Assembly: GCF_000426925.1 (NCBI RefSeq)
Contig: NZ_KE384705.1
Coordinates: 84,865-132,957, forward strand
Direction: 5' to 3'
From: Dolichospermum circinale AWQC310F
GTDB lineage: Bacteria > Cyanobacteriota > Cyanobacteriia > Cyanobacteriales > Nostocaceae
DNA length: 48,093 nt
The position numbers and the translations under genes were made by a program. A model generated the notes under the pieces. It was not told the DNA's origin and did not search any database. It was given only the letters and a program-made list of their open reading frames with translations. Positions 7,306 to 16,584 of the stretch are shown here, in pieces (within the stretch, counting starts at the first letter, position 1; every line of letters begins with the position of its first letter).

Positions 7306-8475
7306 TTATGATGATACAACAGTTTGCAGTCCCTTAACCAATCTTTCCACACCTGATTTTGCTGTATCTGCTGATAATGCACCATAAGCAACCCGCAAAT
7401 AACAACCCTGTTCTATACCAAAAGTAGTTCCGGGAATCACGGCTATTTTATATTCTTGAATCAGTCTTTTCACCAATTCCAAATCATTCATTTTGGTATG
7501 CACTTTCAAGAAAAAGTAAAATGCGCCATTGGCTGGTGTAATTGTACATAAACTAGTTAAATTATGAAGTTCATTAATTACTATTTCTCTCACTTGGGCA
7601 ATGGCGTTAATATTATCTTTTAAATAATTATCTTTAGCTTGTAACGCGCCTAATGCTGCATATTGAGAAACCACTGGTGGACAAATTAAAATAGTATCCT
7701 GAACCTTTTTTACAGCCATTAATAAATGTTGGGGAATAACCATATAACCAATTCTCCAACTAGCAAAACCATAAGCTTTTGATAAACTAAAAAGAGAAAT
7801 TGTATATTGATTACTGTTTAAAAATGCCCCAGGAGAAAAATGTTTTACACCATTGTATGTAAAATATTCATAAGCCTCATCACTAATATGATAAATTCCT
7901 TTTTCTCGACAAATTTGATTAACTTGAAGTAAAGCCGTTTCTGAATAAACTACACCCGTTGGATTATTAGGAGAAACCGTCACCACAGCACGGGTTTTCT
8001 CTGTAATTGCAGCGGCTATAGCTGGGGGAATTAGGCGATAATCTGTATCAGTTGGGACTAATATCGGATGACAACCTGCCATTTTAATCGCCATTTCATG
8101 ATTAAAATAGTAAGGAGTATTTAAAATAATTTCATCACCAGGAGAAGTAATTGCTAAAATAGCATTTATAAAACCCATATTACTACCGGCAGTCACCACA
8201 ATAGCATTTTTTTCATTAATATCAATACCATTAAATATTGATAATTTTGCTGCTAACGCTGTTAATAATTCAGGAATACCAACCACAGCCTGATAAAGAT
8301 GATTTTTCGGGTCAGCAAGGAACTTTGGTAATAGTTCCATAACCGTTGCTGGAGGTTGATAGTGAACCACACCTTGACCCAGGGAAATTGTTCCCGGAGA
8401 GTTTTTAATTAATTCTCCAATAACGGGAATAATTGGTGATTGAATTGCATTCATGCGCGATAATTCGTAATTCAT
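7306..8475 (-). CDS. Pyridoxal-phosphate aminotransferase, class I/II
   Basis: 389 aa. Fold type I landmarks: SLGQGVVHYQPP at the N-terminus, SPNNPTG at 168-174, D199 of ISDEAYEYF, and the PLP lysine K233 in SLSKAYGFASWRIGY, with the substrate-binding arginine near LRVAYGA at the C-terminus. The substrate is not readable; aspartate, aromatic or kynurenine-like transaminases all share this layout. An alternative start eight codons in (ATG at 8454) is possible, because the first codons lie in a run resembling the local gaatta repeats and no ribosome site distinguishes the two. The upstream neighbour is aspartate ammonia-lyase, across a 250-bp repeat-bearing gap. Confidence 0.88.
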   Translation of the reverse strand: MNYELSRMNAIQSPIIPVIGELIKNSPGTISLGQGVVHYQPPATVMELLPKFLADPKNHLYQAVVGIPELLTALAAKLSIFNGIDINEKNAIVVTAGSNMGFINAILAITSPGDEIILNTPYYFNHEMAIKMAGCHPILVPTDTDYRLIPPAIAAAITEKTRAVVTVSPNNPTGVVYSETALLQVNQICREKGIYHISDEAYEYFTYNGVKHFSPGAFLNSNQYTISLFSLSKAYGFASWRIGYMVIPQHLLMAVKKVQDTILICPPVVSQYAALGALQAKDNYLKDNINAIAQVREIVINELHNLTSLCTITPANGAFYFFLKVHTKMNDLELVKRLIQEYKIAVIPGTTFGIEQGCYLRVAYGALSADTAKSGVERLVKGLQTVVSS

Positions 8476-8640
8476 AACTGGTAAAAAGACACAACAAATG
8501 ATGATTGTAAATGATATATAAACCTGATGCAGACGATTTATTTTAATAGAAGATGAACGCAGATAAAAAAGGATGAATAAAGTTGGTGTCAGGGTTTAGC
8601 AATAAGCTGTACTGCATTTAATTTGTATTTGTATAATTAT

Positions 8641-8667
8641 AGCGGGCAGGATGCCCGCACCACAAGA
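8641..8667. repeat. Palindromic repeat GCGGGCA..TGCCCGC, copy 1
   Basis: agcgggcaggatgcccgcaccacaag: the arms gcgggca and tgcccgc form a 7-bp stem. The same unit is at 16972-16998, and an interrupted version is at 22212-22309. It lies in the 252-bp gap between the aminotransferase and aspA genes, which holds no gene. Confidence 0.7.
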
Positions 8668-8727
8668 TTTAGCTATATTAAGATTGTACAATTTCGCTGC
8701 GTAACAGCTTACTAAATCCCTATCTGT

Positions 8728-10134
8728 TTATAATGGAACAATCTCACTCATTTTTTCTAAATCTAATACAGTGGCTAATTGTTCCTCAGTCATTAAACCT
8801 TTTTCTAAAACTATTTGTCGTAGAGATTTACCAGTTTCTAAAGATTCTTTGGCTACAGCCGCAGCATTCAAATAACCAATATGGGGATTTAAAGACGTGA
8901 CCAACGCTAAACTACCTTCAGCATAGACTAAACATCTTTCTTTGTTAGCAGTAATTCCTTGAATACAGTTGGTAGTTAAAGCAGAAATTGTATTACCTAA
9001 AATCTCAATACTGTGAATTAAATTATAGGCAATCAAAGGCATCATCACATTTAATTCTAATTGTCCCGCTTGAGCAGCAAAAGCGATCGCATTATCATAT
9101 CCCATGACCTGAAAACATACCATTGATGTCATTTCTGCCATAACTGGATTATATTTTCCCGGCATAATCGAAGAACCGGGTTGTACTGGAGGAAGTTGGA
9201 TTTCTTTAAATCCGGTTTTGGGTCCTGAATCCATTAACCGCAAATCGTGGGATATTTTAACTAAATCCTGGGCTAAATTCCGTAAAGCCCCAGAAACATT
9301 GACAAAAGCCCCCATACTTTGCATTGCAGCCATTAAATGTGGCGCTGGTTGTAGGGGAAATTCTAATAATTGACTCAAGACATCTACAACTTTTTGACGA
9401 TATTCCGGGTGGGTATTCATTCCTGTTCCCGCAGCACTTCCTCCTAAACCCAATACCATTAAGTCAGAAGCAGCAATATAAAGCCGGTTTTGGTGTTCTG
9501 ACAGGATATAAGCCCAAGCCCGGAAATTATCACCTAACCGCACTGGTACAGCGTCTTGCAGGTGGGTTCTCCCAGATTTGATGATATTTTCAAATTCTTC
9601 CGCTTTTGCTTCTAATGCCAAAACTGCCTGTTCTAAAGCTGGCTGTAATCTGCGAAAAAGCGCCAATAAACCACCAATACGAATCGCAGTAGGAATAACA
9701 TCATTAGTGGACTGTCCATAGTTGACATGATCATTGGGGCTAACTAGTTTATAATTACCTTTTTGATCACCCAGAATTTCTAAAGACCGATTTGCGATAA
9801 CTTCATTAATATTCATGTGGTGTGAAGTTCCCGCACCGGCTTGATAAACATCAACCACAAACTGATCTCGTAATTTCCCTGCTAAAATTTCATCAGTGGT
9901 TTGTATGATCGCTTTGCTGATGTTTGCGGGAATACAATTTAATTCTGAGTTGACAATAGCTGTAGCTTTTTTAATATATACGCAAGCATCTATATAAGTT
10001 GGTAAAGGTTTAATACCGCTAATGGGGAAATTTTCGATCGCTCTTTGGGTTTGAATACCATAATAAACGTTATTGGCAATTTGGCGATCGCCCATTGAGT
10101 CTCTTTCAACGCGAAAATCTGAATTGTTAATCAT
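8728..10134 (-). CDS. aspA: Aspartate ammonia-lyase
   Basis: 468 aa, full length. Fumarase/aspartase superfamily signature GSSIMPGKYNP at 320-330 (the catalytic serine loop), with SGRTHLQDAVPVRLG at about 187-201 and GAGTSHHMNINEV near 100-112. The last resembles the aspartase form GTSxxMNxNEV rather than the fumarase form GTQTNMNVNEV. It deaminates L-aspartate to fumarate and ammonia in the cytosol. In nitrogen-fixing filaments this could help mobilise nitrogen from aspartate released by cyanophycin, which is inference. HIP1 sites lie at about 9083 and 10086. Immediately upstream is a long heptamer array; no promoter is evident by eye. Confidence 0.9.
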   Translation of the reverse strand: MINNSDFRVERDSMGDRQIANNVYYGIQTQRAIENFPISGIKPLPTYIDACVYIKKATAIVNSELNCIPANISKAIIQTTDEILAGKLRDQFVVDVYQAGAGTSHHMNINEVIANRSLEILGDQKGNYKLVSPNDHVNYGQSTNDVIPTAIRIGGLLALFRRLQPALEQAVLALEAKAEEFENIIKSGRTHLQDAVPVRLGDNFRAWAYILSEHQNRLYIAASDLMVLGLGGSAAGTGMNTHPEYRQKVVDVLSQLLEFPLQPAPHLMAAMQSMGAFVNVSGALRNLAQDLVKISHDLRLMDSGPKTGFKEIQLPPVQPGSSIMPGKYNPVMAEMTSMVCFQVMGYDNAIAFAAQAGQLELNVMMPLIAYNLIHSIEILGNTISALTTNCIQGITANKERCLVYAEGSLALVTSLNPHIGYLNAAAVAKESLETGKSLRQIVLEKGLMTEEQLATVLDLEKMSEIVPL

Positions 10135-10145
10135 AAAGCAAGAGG

Positions 10146-10366
10146 GAATAGGGAATAGGTAACAGGGAACAGGGAACAGGGAACAGGGAACAGGGAATAG
10201 GGAATAGGGAATAGGTAACAGGGAATAGAGAACAGGGAACAGGGAATAGGGAATAGGGAATAGGGAACAGGGAATAGGTAACAGGGAATAGGGAATAGGG
10301 AACAGGGAATAGGTTACAGGGAATAGGTTACAGGTGCTACGCCACGGGGACAGGTAACAGGAAAGG
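10146..10366. repeat. Heptamer tandem array (gggaaca / gggaata)
   Basis: About 220 bp built almost entirely of 7-bp units gggaaca, gggaata and ggtaaca in irregular order, degenerating at the right end around gtgctacgccacgggg. This is the short tandemly repeated repetitive (STRR) class of heterocyst-forming cyanobacteria. Four units of gggaaca recur at 34131-34158, and the reverse complement is inside the element at 17043-17219. Confidence 0.9.
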
Positions 10367-10388
10367 AAAGGAGGTAGAGTTATTACTC

Positions 10389-10469
10389 ATTACCGATTAC
10401 CAATTACCAATTACCAATTACCAATTACCAATTACCAATTACCAATTACCCATTACCCATTACCCATTG
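10389..10469. repeat. Heptamer tandem array (attacca / attaccc)
   Basis: Eleven or so successive 7-bp units, first attacca and then attaccc, directly after the gggaaca array. Same STRR class with a different unit. No gene or CRISPR organisation (no unique spacers). Confidence 0.9.
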
Positions 10470-10749
10470 CACATAATTTTTTATCCTCACATCAATTTTA
10501 GCAGCAGCAGTGCTGTATACTTTACTTCCAGTCAACATATCTTGATCCCATCTTGATTTTTTAGGTATTTACTCCCTAGCAATGGTTACTTTGGCTATTG
10601 TCAATAATGTTACTGATGGCTGAGGAGTATGTGAAATTGTAGTCAATCAGAAATAATCAATAGTTAACTTCTGTGATAGTACAAATTTCATTATTAATTG
10701 ATGTCAAACATGACTTAAAGAGATTATTATAATTAATAATTCTTAATTA
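10470..10749. other. Gene-free stretch upstream of aspartate kinase
   Basis: Between the heptamer array and the 21-mer array I see no open frame, tRNA or recognisable riboswitch. The sequence is AT-rich and contains scattered attaatta runs. Together with the flanking arrays it makes the 778-bp gap between the divergent aspA and aspartate kinase genes; promoters for both must lie here or inside the arrays. Confidence 0.5.
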
Positions 10750-10828
10750 TCCATTGTTAATCGTTCATCATCTATTGTTAATTGTTCATCATCCATTGTC
10801 AATTGTTCATCATCCATTGTCAATTGAC
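10750..10828. repeat. 21-bp tandem repeat, 3.8 copies
   Basis: Units start at 10750, 10771, 10792 and 10813; the consensus is tccattgtcaattgttcatca, with early copies differing at two or three positions. The last unit is cut at 16 bp. Twenty-one is three heptamers, so this is probably a higher-order STRR. It ends 84 bp before the aspartate kinase start codon and so sits in that gene's promoter or leader region. Confidence 0.88.
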
Positions 10829-10912
10829 TTTTGTACGGTACAATTATTTTTTCTAATGTTTCTCTGCCTTGTTCACCAATAAAACTTAGGATAAATACAT
10901 CAAATACTGATT

Positions 10913-12712
10913 ATGGCGCTCATAGTTCAAAAATACGGTGGTACATCTGTTGGTTCAGTCGAACGTATTCAAGCAGTTGCGACTAGAGTTGAAAAAACTG
11001 TCAAAGCTGGAAATTCTGTAGTAGTAGTGGTTTCAGCCATGGGGAAAACTACCGATGGATTAGTTAAACTAGCTAATGATATCTCTAAAACCCCTAATCG
11101 TCGGGAAATGGATATGCTACTCTCTACAGGAGAACAAGTTACTATTGCTTTATTGAGTATGGCATTACAGGAAATTGGACAACCAGCAATTTCCATGACT
11201 GGCGCTCAAGTAGGCATTGTTACTGAAGCTGAACATTCCCGCGCTCGCATTTTACATATTGAAACAGAACGCTTAATGCGGCAGATTAATGACGGTAAAG
11301 TTGTTGTGGTTGCTGGATTTCAAGGGATTAGCAACACAGAACAATTAGAAATTACTACTTTGGGACGTGGTGGTTCTGATACTTCCGCAGTTGCTTTAGC
11401 CGCAGCCATTGGCGCAGATTTTTGTGAAATTTATACAGATGTACCAGGTATTTTAACTACAGATCCCCGCATTGTCCCCCAAGCTCAATTATTGACAGAA
11501 ATCAGCAGTGATGAAATGCTGGAATTGGCAAGTTTAGGGGCGAAAGTATTACATCCCAGGGCTGTGGAAATTGCCCGTAATTATGGCGTTCCTTTGGTGG
11601 TACGTTCAAGTTGGACAGATCAACCGGGAACGTGGGTAACAACCCCTCCAAGACGAAATCGGGCGTTAATTAACTTAGAATTAGCTCGCCCTGTAGACGC
11701 TATAGAATTTGATATGCAACAGGCTAAGGTGGCTTTATTGCGCGTTCCTGACCAACCTGGGGTAGCAGCCCGGTTATTTGGCGAAATTTCTCAGCAAAAT
11801 GTGGATGTGGATTTGATTATTCAATCTATTCATGAAGGTAATAGTAATGACATTGCTTTTACAGTAAATACATCAATATTAAAACGAGCAGAAGCGGTAT
11901 CATCGGCTATAGCTCCGGCATTGAGAAATAATCCCAGTTCCAATGAAGCAGAGGTTTTAGTAGAAAAAGATACTGCAAAAATTAGTATTGTCGGCGCGGG
12001 GATGATTGGTAGACCAGGGGTAGCAGCGCAAATGTTTAAAACTTTGGCGGCCGCTGGTGTGAATATTCAGATGATTTCTACCAGTGAGGTCAAGGTGAGT
12101 TGTGTAGTTGATGCTATAGATTGCGATCGCGCTATAGTTGCTTTGTGTGATACATTTGAGATCAATTCTTCCTGTACTTCCCTGGCCTATCCGAGTCCTC
12201 AAGCCCCCGCTGTGCGTGGTGTCGCTTTAGATAGGAATCAAGCCCGGATTGCTATTCGTCAATTACCAGACCGTCCGGGTATGGCCGCTAAATTATTCGG
12301 ATTTTTGGCAGAATATAACATCAGTGTGGATATGATTATTCAATCCCAACGTTGTCGGGTGGTAGACGGTGTTCCCCGTCGGGATATCGCGTTTACTGTG
12401 GCTAAAATAGATGCAGAAATCGCTCAAGAAAAACTTACACAAGTCGCAGCGGAATATGATTGGGGTGAGGTAATATTAGATAGTGCGATCGCTAAAGTTA
12501 GTATAGTTGGTTCTGGTATGGTAGGACAACCAGGAATTGCAGCGAAAATGTTTACAGCTTTAGCACAAAATCAAATCAACATTCAAATGATTGCTACCTC
12601 AGAAATTAAAATTAGTTGTGTTGTAGGTATTGATGAAGGTGTGAAAGCTTTACAAGTTATTCACGCGGCTTTTGATTTAGCTGGGAGTGAAAATTTTGTA
12701 GTTCCCGCTTGA
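10913..12712 (+). CDS. lysC: Aspartate kinase with four ACT domains
   Basis: 599 aa, longer than the ~410 aa of typical bacterial aspartokinases. The kinase domain (about 1-250) starts ALIVQKYGGTSVGSVERI and has TTLGRGGSDTSAVALA for phosphate and substrate binding. Behind it are two pairs of ACT modules: VALLRVPDQPGVAARLFGE and ISIVGAGMIGRPGVAAQMF in the first pair, IAIRQLPDRPGMAAKLFGF and VSIVGSGMVGQPGIAAKMF in the second. This duplicated regulatory half is the cyanobacterial form. It makes aspartyl phosphate, the entry to lysine, threonine and methionine; the ACT pairs are expected to bind lysine and threonine for feedback control. HIP1 sites fall near 12123 and 12486. A terminator-like structure follows. 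Confidence 0.94.
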   Translation: MALIVQKYGGTSVGSVERIQAVATRVEKTVKAGNSVVVVVSAMGKTTDGLVKLANDISKTPNRREMDMLLSTGEQVTIALLSMALQEIGQPAISMTGAQVGIVTEAEHSRARILHIETERLMRQINDGKVVVVAGFQGISNTEQLEITTLGRGGSDTSAVALAAAIGADFCEIYTDVPGILTTDPRIVPQAQLLTEISSDEMLELASLGAKVLHPRAVEIARNYGVPLVVRSSWTDQPGTWVTTPPRRNRALINLELARPVDAIEFDMQQAKVALLRVPDQPGVAARLFGEISQQNVDVDLIIQSIHEGNSNDIAFTVNTSILKRAEAVSSAIAPALRNNPSSNEAEVLVEKDTAKISIVGAGMIGRPGVAAQMFKTLAAAGVNIQMISTSEVKVSCVVDAIDCDRAIVALCDTFEINSSCTSLAYPSPQAPAVRGVALDRNQARIAIRQLPDRPGMAAKLFGFLAEYNISVDMIIQSQRCRVVDGVPRRDIAFTVAKIDAEIAQEKLTQVAAEYDWGEVILDSAIAKVSIVGSGMVGQPGIAAKMFTALAQNQINIQMIATSEIKISCVVGIDEGVKALQVIHAAFDLAGSENFVVPA

Positions 12713-12740
12713 AGATAATCAGCTTGTTTATACTCCCAAT

Positions 12741-12806
12741 TGTAGCATTCAGACAAATATTTTATTTTGAATTAATTAAAATCAAAACCCGGATGCTACA
12801 TTTTTT
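12741..12806 (+). terminator. Terminator-like hairpin after aspartate kinase
   Basis: tgtagcat (12741-12748) pairs with atgctaca (12793-12800), directly followed by tttttt (12801-12806). The long loop holds an inner AT-rich stem (attttgaatt / aattaaaat). The run of six T and the position 29 bp past the stop codon support an intrinsic terminator, though the loop is longer than usual. Confidence 0.6.
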
Positions 12807-12877
12807 GGCTTTAATGATCTTGAAGTTACAGTTAAAGACTTATTTGATAATTAAATAGAAACTGGATAAAATATAAA

Positions 12878-13576
12878 ATGATAAATGAGAATGACTTGCT
12901 TGATATAGCTATCACAAATATTAGAAAGGTTTTAGATTTTAATCCTTACAAGAGCTATACTGGTGTAAACAATAGAGAAGAATTTCAGCAATTTATAGCT
13001 AATGATCCTGCTTTTGGCTCTTTAGGTTTAGATGATGAAAGATATATTATTGCTAGAGTGGGAGGGAATCTTGTAACTTCTTTACACCGTAAACTCGGTG
13101 ATATGTATGAGAATTTATTTACCTATTTATTAAAAGAAAGTTTCGGCTTAAATGATAATGAGCTACACTTTAGTGTAAATGTTAAAATTGGTGAGCGTGA
13201 TCAGGTTCGATCTACCGATGGATTAATAAAAAAAGAGAAGTTTAATCATAACATTCCTCAAGATTGGATTCAATATGAAGGAATAGGATTTGAGGTTCGT
13301 TCATGCTATCAAATTGGTGACTCTAAGAGAATTCAAGCTGATTATGATATGTCCCTAGCTTTGAAGTCATATCAAATTCTACCTGTGATGTTAATTTTCT
13401 GCAACACATCCTTGAAAAGTCCTGTAAGTAGATTATCAAAGAGTTGGGAACTGTATGAAGGAATAGACAGTTTTAATTTGGTTCACACTATTACTGGTTT
13501 CGATCTTTATAATTTCCTTCAGATAAATTCAAAGTCTTTTAAAAAAGAGATTGATAATATTTTCTCTAACTTCTAA
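12878..13576 (+). CDS. Unrecognised protein, candidate restriction endonuclease
   Basis: 232 aa, soluble, no signal or membrane segment. I do not recognise the family. The case for an endonuclease is context: it ends 11 bp inside the 3' end of a DNA methyltransferase gene on the other strand, the tail-to-tail layout common for type II systems. A weak catalytic pattern is possible: VRSTDGLIKK near 136-145, then GFEVRSCYQ near 164-172, an E-x-R where PD-(D/E)XK enzymes have E-x-K, followed by DSKRIQADYDMSLALKSYQ. The ending LPVMLIFCN resembles the beta-strand that follows in such folds. No HIP1 site is visible and the base composition is more AT-rich than in the neighbouring aspartate kinase, in line with transfer. 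Confidence 0.55.
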   Translation: MINENDLLDIAITNIRKVLDFNPYKSYTGVNNREEFQQFIANDPAFGSLGLDDERYIIARVGGNLVTSLHRKLGDMYENLFTYLLKESFGLNDNELHFSVNVKIGERDQVRSTDGLIKKEKFNHNIPQDWIQYEGIGFEVRSCYQIGDSKRIQADYDMSLALKSYQILPVMLIFCNTSLKSPVSRLSKSWELYEGIDSFNLVHTITGFDLYNFLQINSKSFKKEIDNIFSNF

Positions 13577-14885
13577 TACATACTGCTGTTTCATACAAAC
13601 GTTTTTTACCGCCCCTTTTTCTGAAGGAAATTATTTTCTCAACTACAAAACCCTCACGTTGAAAAAGTTTACTCAAAATCACCTCTGTAAATATTTCCAC
13701 ATTTGAGAGTCGAGAATTACCGACAACATAAACACCTTGAAAATTTCTCGATACAATCTGTTTTAAACTTCTTATATGTTTCCACAAATCAATAAAGTAT
13801 TTAGTCGCATAATTACACATTAAAATGTTTTGATTTTTAAGTTCATCATAGTAAGAAAGATATGATCTAATCTCATCAGGAACTATGATTAAATCCTTTT
13901 GCAAAATTGAAGTTGCTCTACCCCATGTTCCACCTATTGCTCGTAAGTCTATTTCCGTGGCTTCACGAATATCTTCTAAGAGTTCTAAGAAGTGTAATTG
14001 AGGTCTAGTTTGATGAACATAACTATAGCGGTTTGGATAAGGAGGTGAAGTAATTACGAAATCTATAGAGCGATTAATTGTATTTTGCAGGTTATTTGTG
14101 GAATCACCTAGTACAATTGAGTTCAAATTAGAAAATAATATTTCTCCTTGGTTAAGCTTAATCAAATCTTCCCTGATGTCTTTGAGATTATTACTTATTT
14201 CTAAATAAACATCTATCTCTCTTTGATGATGATCATCAAATGTAATAGTTGGATGATTTCTGTGAATATTGGCACAATCCAAACACGATTTATTCAAAGA
14301 TAACCAAATATATTCATGAATGGGATCATATTTTTCTTGTCTCATTATCTCACGACAAATAATCAGATTTTTTAAAACATTAATTTTCCACCAACGAAAG
14401 ACATTATGAATAATTGGAACTCTAGTATTGAATATCTCAACTACATCTTCCAGTGAAAATGTCTCATATTTTTTAATTTCACTAAATACTTCTTCAAGAT
14501 AATTATTAATTAAAGAAATGTTACTAAGATTCCACAATAGAGACTTATTTCCTGCTTGCTGAAGTAAAGGGTTAATCTCAACTCCTAGAGCCTTAATTCC
14601 ATGCTTCTGACATTCGATAATTGTTGTACCTCTACCACTAAATGGATCAACTACAAAATCATTTTTAGTAATTTTAAATAAATCAATAAAAAAGCGGACT
14701 AAATTTGGTGAATAACTGGGAGTTAGTCGATACCATCTATGCACTGACTCAGTTTGTCCCGCTTTAAATGTGATATCACCTATATCAATTTCTTGATAGT
14801 TAAAGCCAGACTCCTCAATGCTTTTATAAAAACACTTGGTAATATCATTATTTTTATCTTCAAATAGTGATAGTTGTTGAAACAT
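13566..14885 (-). CDS. DNA methyltransferase (amino-methyltransferase, SPPY type)
   Basis: 439 aa from the ATG at 14885, chosen because GGAG lies 6 nt before it; a GTG at 14909 would add 8 residues. SAM-binding motif I is VVDPFSGRGTTIIEC (DPFSGRGTT about 80-88) and the catalytic motif IV is VITSPPYPNRYSY (TSPPY about 279-283), so motif I precedes motif IV with a wide insert between. SPPY indicates N4-cytosine or N6-adenine methylation. A CxxC-containing stretch (KSCLDCANIHRNHP) lies in the insert and may bind metal. It converges on, and overlaps by 11 bp, the unrecognised gene at 12878, its likely restriction partner. The recognition site cannot be read from sequence. Confidence 0.85.
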   Translation of the reverse strand: MFQQLSLFEDKNNDITKCFYKSIEESGFNYQEIDIGDITFKAGQTESVHRWYRLTPSYSPNLVRFFIDLFKITKNDFVVDPFSGRGTTIIECQKHGIKALGVEINPLLQQAGNKSLLWNLSNISLINNYLEEVFSEIKKYETFSLEDVVEIFNTRVPIIHNVFRWWKINVLKNLIICREIMRQEKYDPIHEYIWLSLNKSCLDCANIHRNHPTITFDDHHQREIDVYLEISNNLKDIREDLIKLNQGEILFSNLNSIVLGDSTNNLQNTINRSIDFVITSPPYPNRYSYVHQTRPQLHFLELLEDIREATEIDLRAIGGTWGRATSILQKDLIIVPDEIRSYLSYYDELKNQNILMCNYATKYFIDLWKHIRSLKQIVSRNFQGVYVVGNSRLSNVEIFTEVILSKLFQREGFVVEKIISFRKRGGKKRLYETAVCIRS

Positions 14886-15019
14886 AATTACTCCAATAAT
14901 GAATGCCACTCAAAAGTAGCATAAAATAGTTGTGTTGGCGGCACTATTAACCATTTAAACCGGATACCTACGGACTGCTTCGCTACACAACAGGTAGTCT
15001 AACTATTTTAACCAAGAAT

Positions 15020-15040
15020 CCCCGTGTCCTGAGACCGGGG
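15020..15040. repeat. Palindromic repeat ccccg..cgggg
   Basis: ccccg tgtcctgagac cgggg forms a 5-bp stem continued by gtc/gac with one bulged base. It lies in the 280-bp gap between the methyltransferase and glycosyltransferase genes, and is similar to intergenic palindromes common in filamentous cyanobacteria (recalled). Confidence 0.45.
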
Positions 15041-15086
15041 AGTATTAACCTGATAGCGAATCCTAGTCTAATAAAGTACAAAATTA

Positions 15087-15116
15087 TCTGCGTTTATCCG
15101 CGTTTATCTGCGTTTA
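15087..15116. repeat. Three copies of a 10-bp tandem repeat
   Basis: tctgcgttta, tccgcgttta, tctgcgttta in a row, 50 bp downstream of the glycosyltransferase stop codon. Related fragments on the other strand (cgcagataaa) occur near 8559 and 36003. Confidence 0.8.
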
Positions 15117-15165
15117 ATTCTGAGTTCTTGTACCTAACTTGCATGGGAATTGCTATATTACCTAA

Positions 15166-16584
15166 TTACAAAATTGATTTTTCCACACCTTTATGAACAG
15201 TTTTTACCCATTTTAAACGTTTTGGTCGGAAGGACATTCGCGCTGTGGTGCTACTCATGACTACTAACCAATGCAACATATATAAACTGCCGCGAAGGGT
15301 TTGTAAAAGTAACACTAAATAGGTAGATGGTTTAAGCTGTTCCGATAGCCTTGGAGTAGCCTTATGGACGTGCTTTAAACCCGCAAACATACCTATAACT
15401 GACATCCCTAGAGATAACCCAGTTACAGAACTTAACATAGGTGGACGATGACGAGCGATCGCCATTAATATATCTGGTATTGCGGCCGTTGGTAAGATAT
15501 ACATTGTCACCATAAAGATCAACAAATCCCAGGTTTTCTTTGTCCCCATGCGGTTTTTGAGGATCAGATCCCAGTAGTCTAAATAACGTTGATAACCACC
15601 TTCCGCCCAGCGGTTACGTTGATGCCAAAGGGCTGTAGCATTGGTAACACCTTCTTCCTCCACTGGGGGATGAAAAACACATTCAATATCCCACTTATCT
15701 AAATGTAAGCGGATAGTTAAATCCAGATCATCGGTGATAGTTTCCTCATTCCAACCACCGCAACTTGCTAGGGCTTGACGGCGGACAAATTGACCATTAC
15801 CTCGGAGTTCACCAATACCACCAATAGCAGTCCGCTGTTCTTGAAACCAGATATCCAACAACATTTCCGCCATTTGTCCCTTAGTCCAGAAATTTTCTGG
15901 AGCATTGGCGATCGCTTTACGTATTTGTACAGCCCCTACTCTGTCTTTTTCAAACAAAGGAACTACCTGAAATAGCAAATCTGGTGTAACTTGGGCATCG
16001 GCATCAAATACAGCAATAATGTCTCCCTTTATCAGTGGCAATACCTGATTTAATGCTCCAGATTTTCCGCCACTAGCTTGGGGAGAACGCCTAAATACAT
16101 TCAGTTGTTGATATTCTTGCTGGAGTTCTGCTAATAATTGGGGTGTATTATCTGTACTATTATCATCAATAATCCAGACTTCATATTCACCATTACCGTA
16201 TTCCAAATTACAGAGATTCTTAACTAATCTGCCAATTACTGCTTCTTCATTTTTAGCAGCCACTAACACAGACACAAAAGGCAAATCTGCCTCTATCTTT
16301 GGGGAATGGTCGCGGGGTTTGGTAAAAATAATCCCCAAGGCATGAATTCCCAGTATTGTTGTCAGTCCCAGGATAAATATCGAACCCCAAGAAACTAAAT
16401 GTAGGGTAATAGTCCCACTCCAGACTATAGTTAAAACTAGAGCGGCTTTGCCACGACGGCCTTTAAATCGTTTTGGTTGTAGGTATTCTGATTCTTTATT
16501 TTCTGAGAGGTCAGGTAAGATCAGGTCAAGGGGATCAGAGTGTCCGTGATCAGTATTGTTTTCAGGCCAGGAATTTGCTGGCAT
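15166..16584 (-). CDS. Family 2 glycosyltransferase, membrane-bound, processive type
   Basis: 472 aa. A soluble N-terminus is followed by two hydrophobic segments (about 47-88), then the GT-A domain: LVAAKNEEAVIGRLVKNL, IIDDNSTDNTP, VFDADAQVTPD and ITDDLDLTIRL, with HQRNRWAEGGYQRYL as the Q-x-x-R-W motif of processive enzymes such as cellulose, chitin and hyaluronan synthases. Three further hydrophobic segments follow (about 350-450). It should polymerise or transfer a UDP-sugar across the cytoplasmic membrane for an exopolysaccharide or glycolipid; the sugar is unknown. It stands alone, with no other polysaccharide gene beside it. HIP1 sites lie near 15456 and 15909. Confidence 0.88.
   Translation of the reverse strand: MPANSWPENNTDHGHSDPLDLILPDLSENKESEYLQPKRFKGRRGKAALVLTIVWSGTITLHLVSWGSIFILGLTTILGIHALGIIFTKPRDHSPKIEADLPFVSVLVAAKNEEAVIGRLVKNLCNLEYGNGEYEVWIIDDNSTDNTPQLLAELQQEYQQLNVFRRSPQASGGKSGALNQVLPLIKGDIIAVFDADAQVTPDLLFQVVPLFEKDRVGAVQIRKAIANAPENFWTKGQMAEMLLDIWFQEQRTAIGGIGELRGNGQFVRRQALASCGGWNEETITDDLDLTIRLHLDKWDIECVFHPPVEEEGVTNATALWHQRNRWAEGGYQRYLDYWDLILKNRMGTKKTWDLLIFMVTMYILPTAAIPDILMAIARHRPPMLSSVTGLSLGMSVIGMFAGLKHVHKATPRLSEQLKPSTYLVLLLQTLRGSLYMLHWLVVMSSTTARMSFRPKRLKWVKTVHKGVEKSIL

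Noticed and set aside
10146-10469. Repeat arrays that might be taken for CRISPR
   Set aside because: Units are 7 bp and contiguous, with no unique spacers and no cas genes anywhere in the window.
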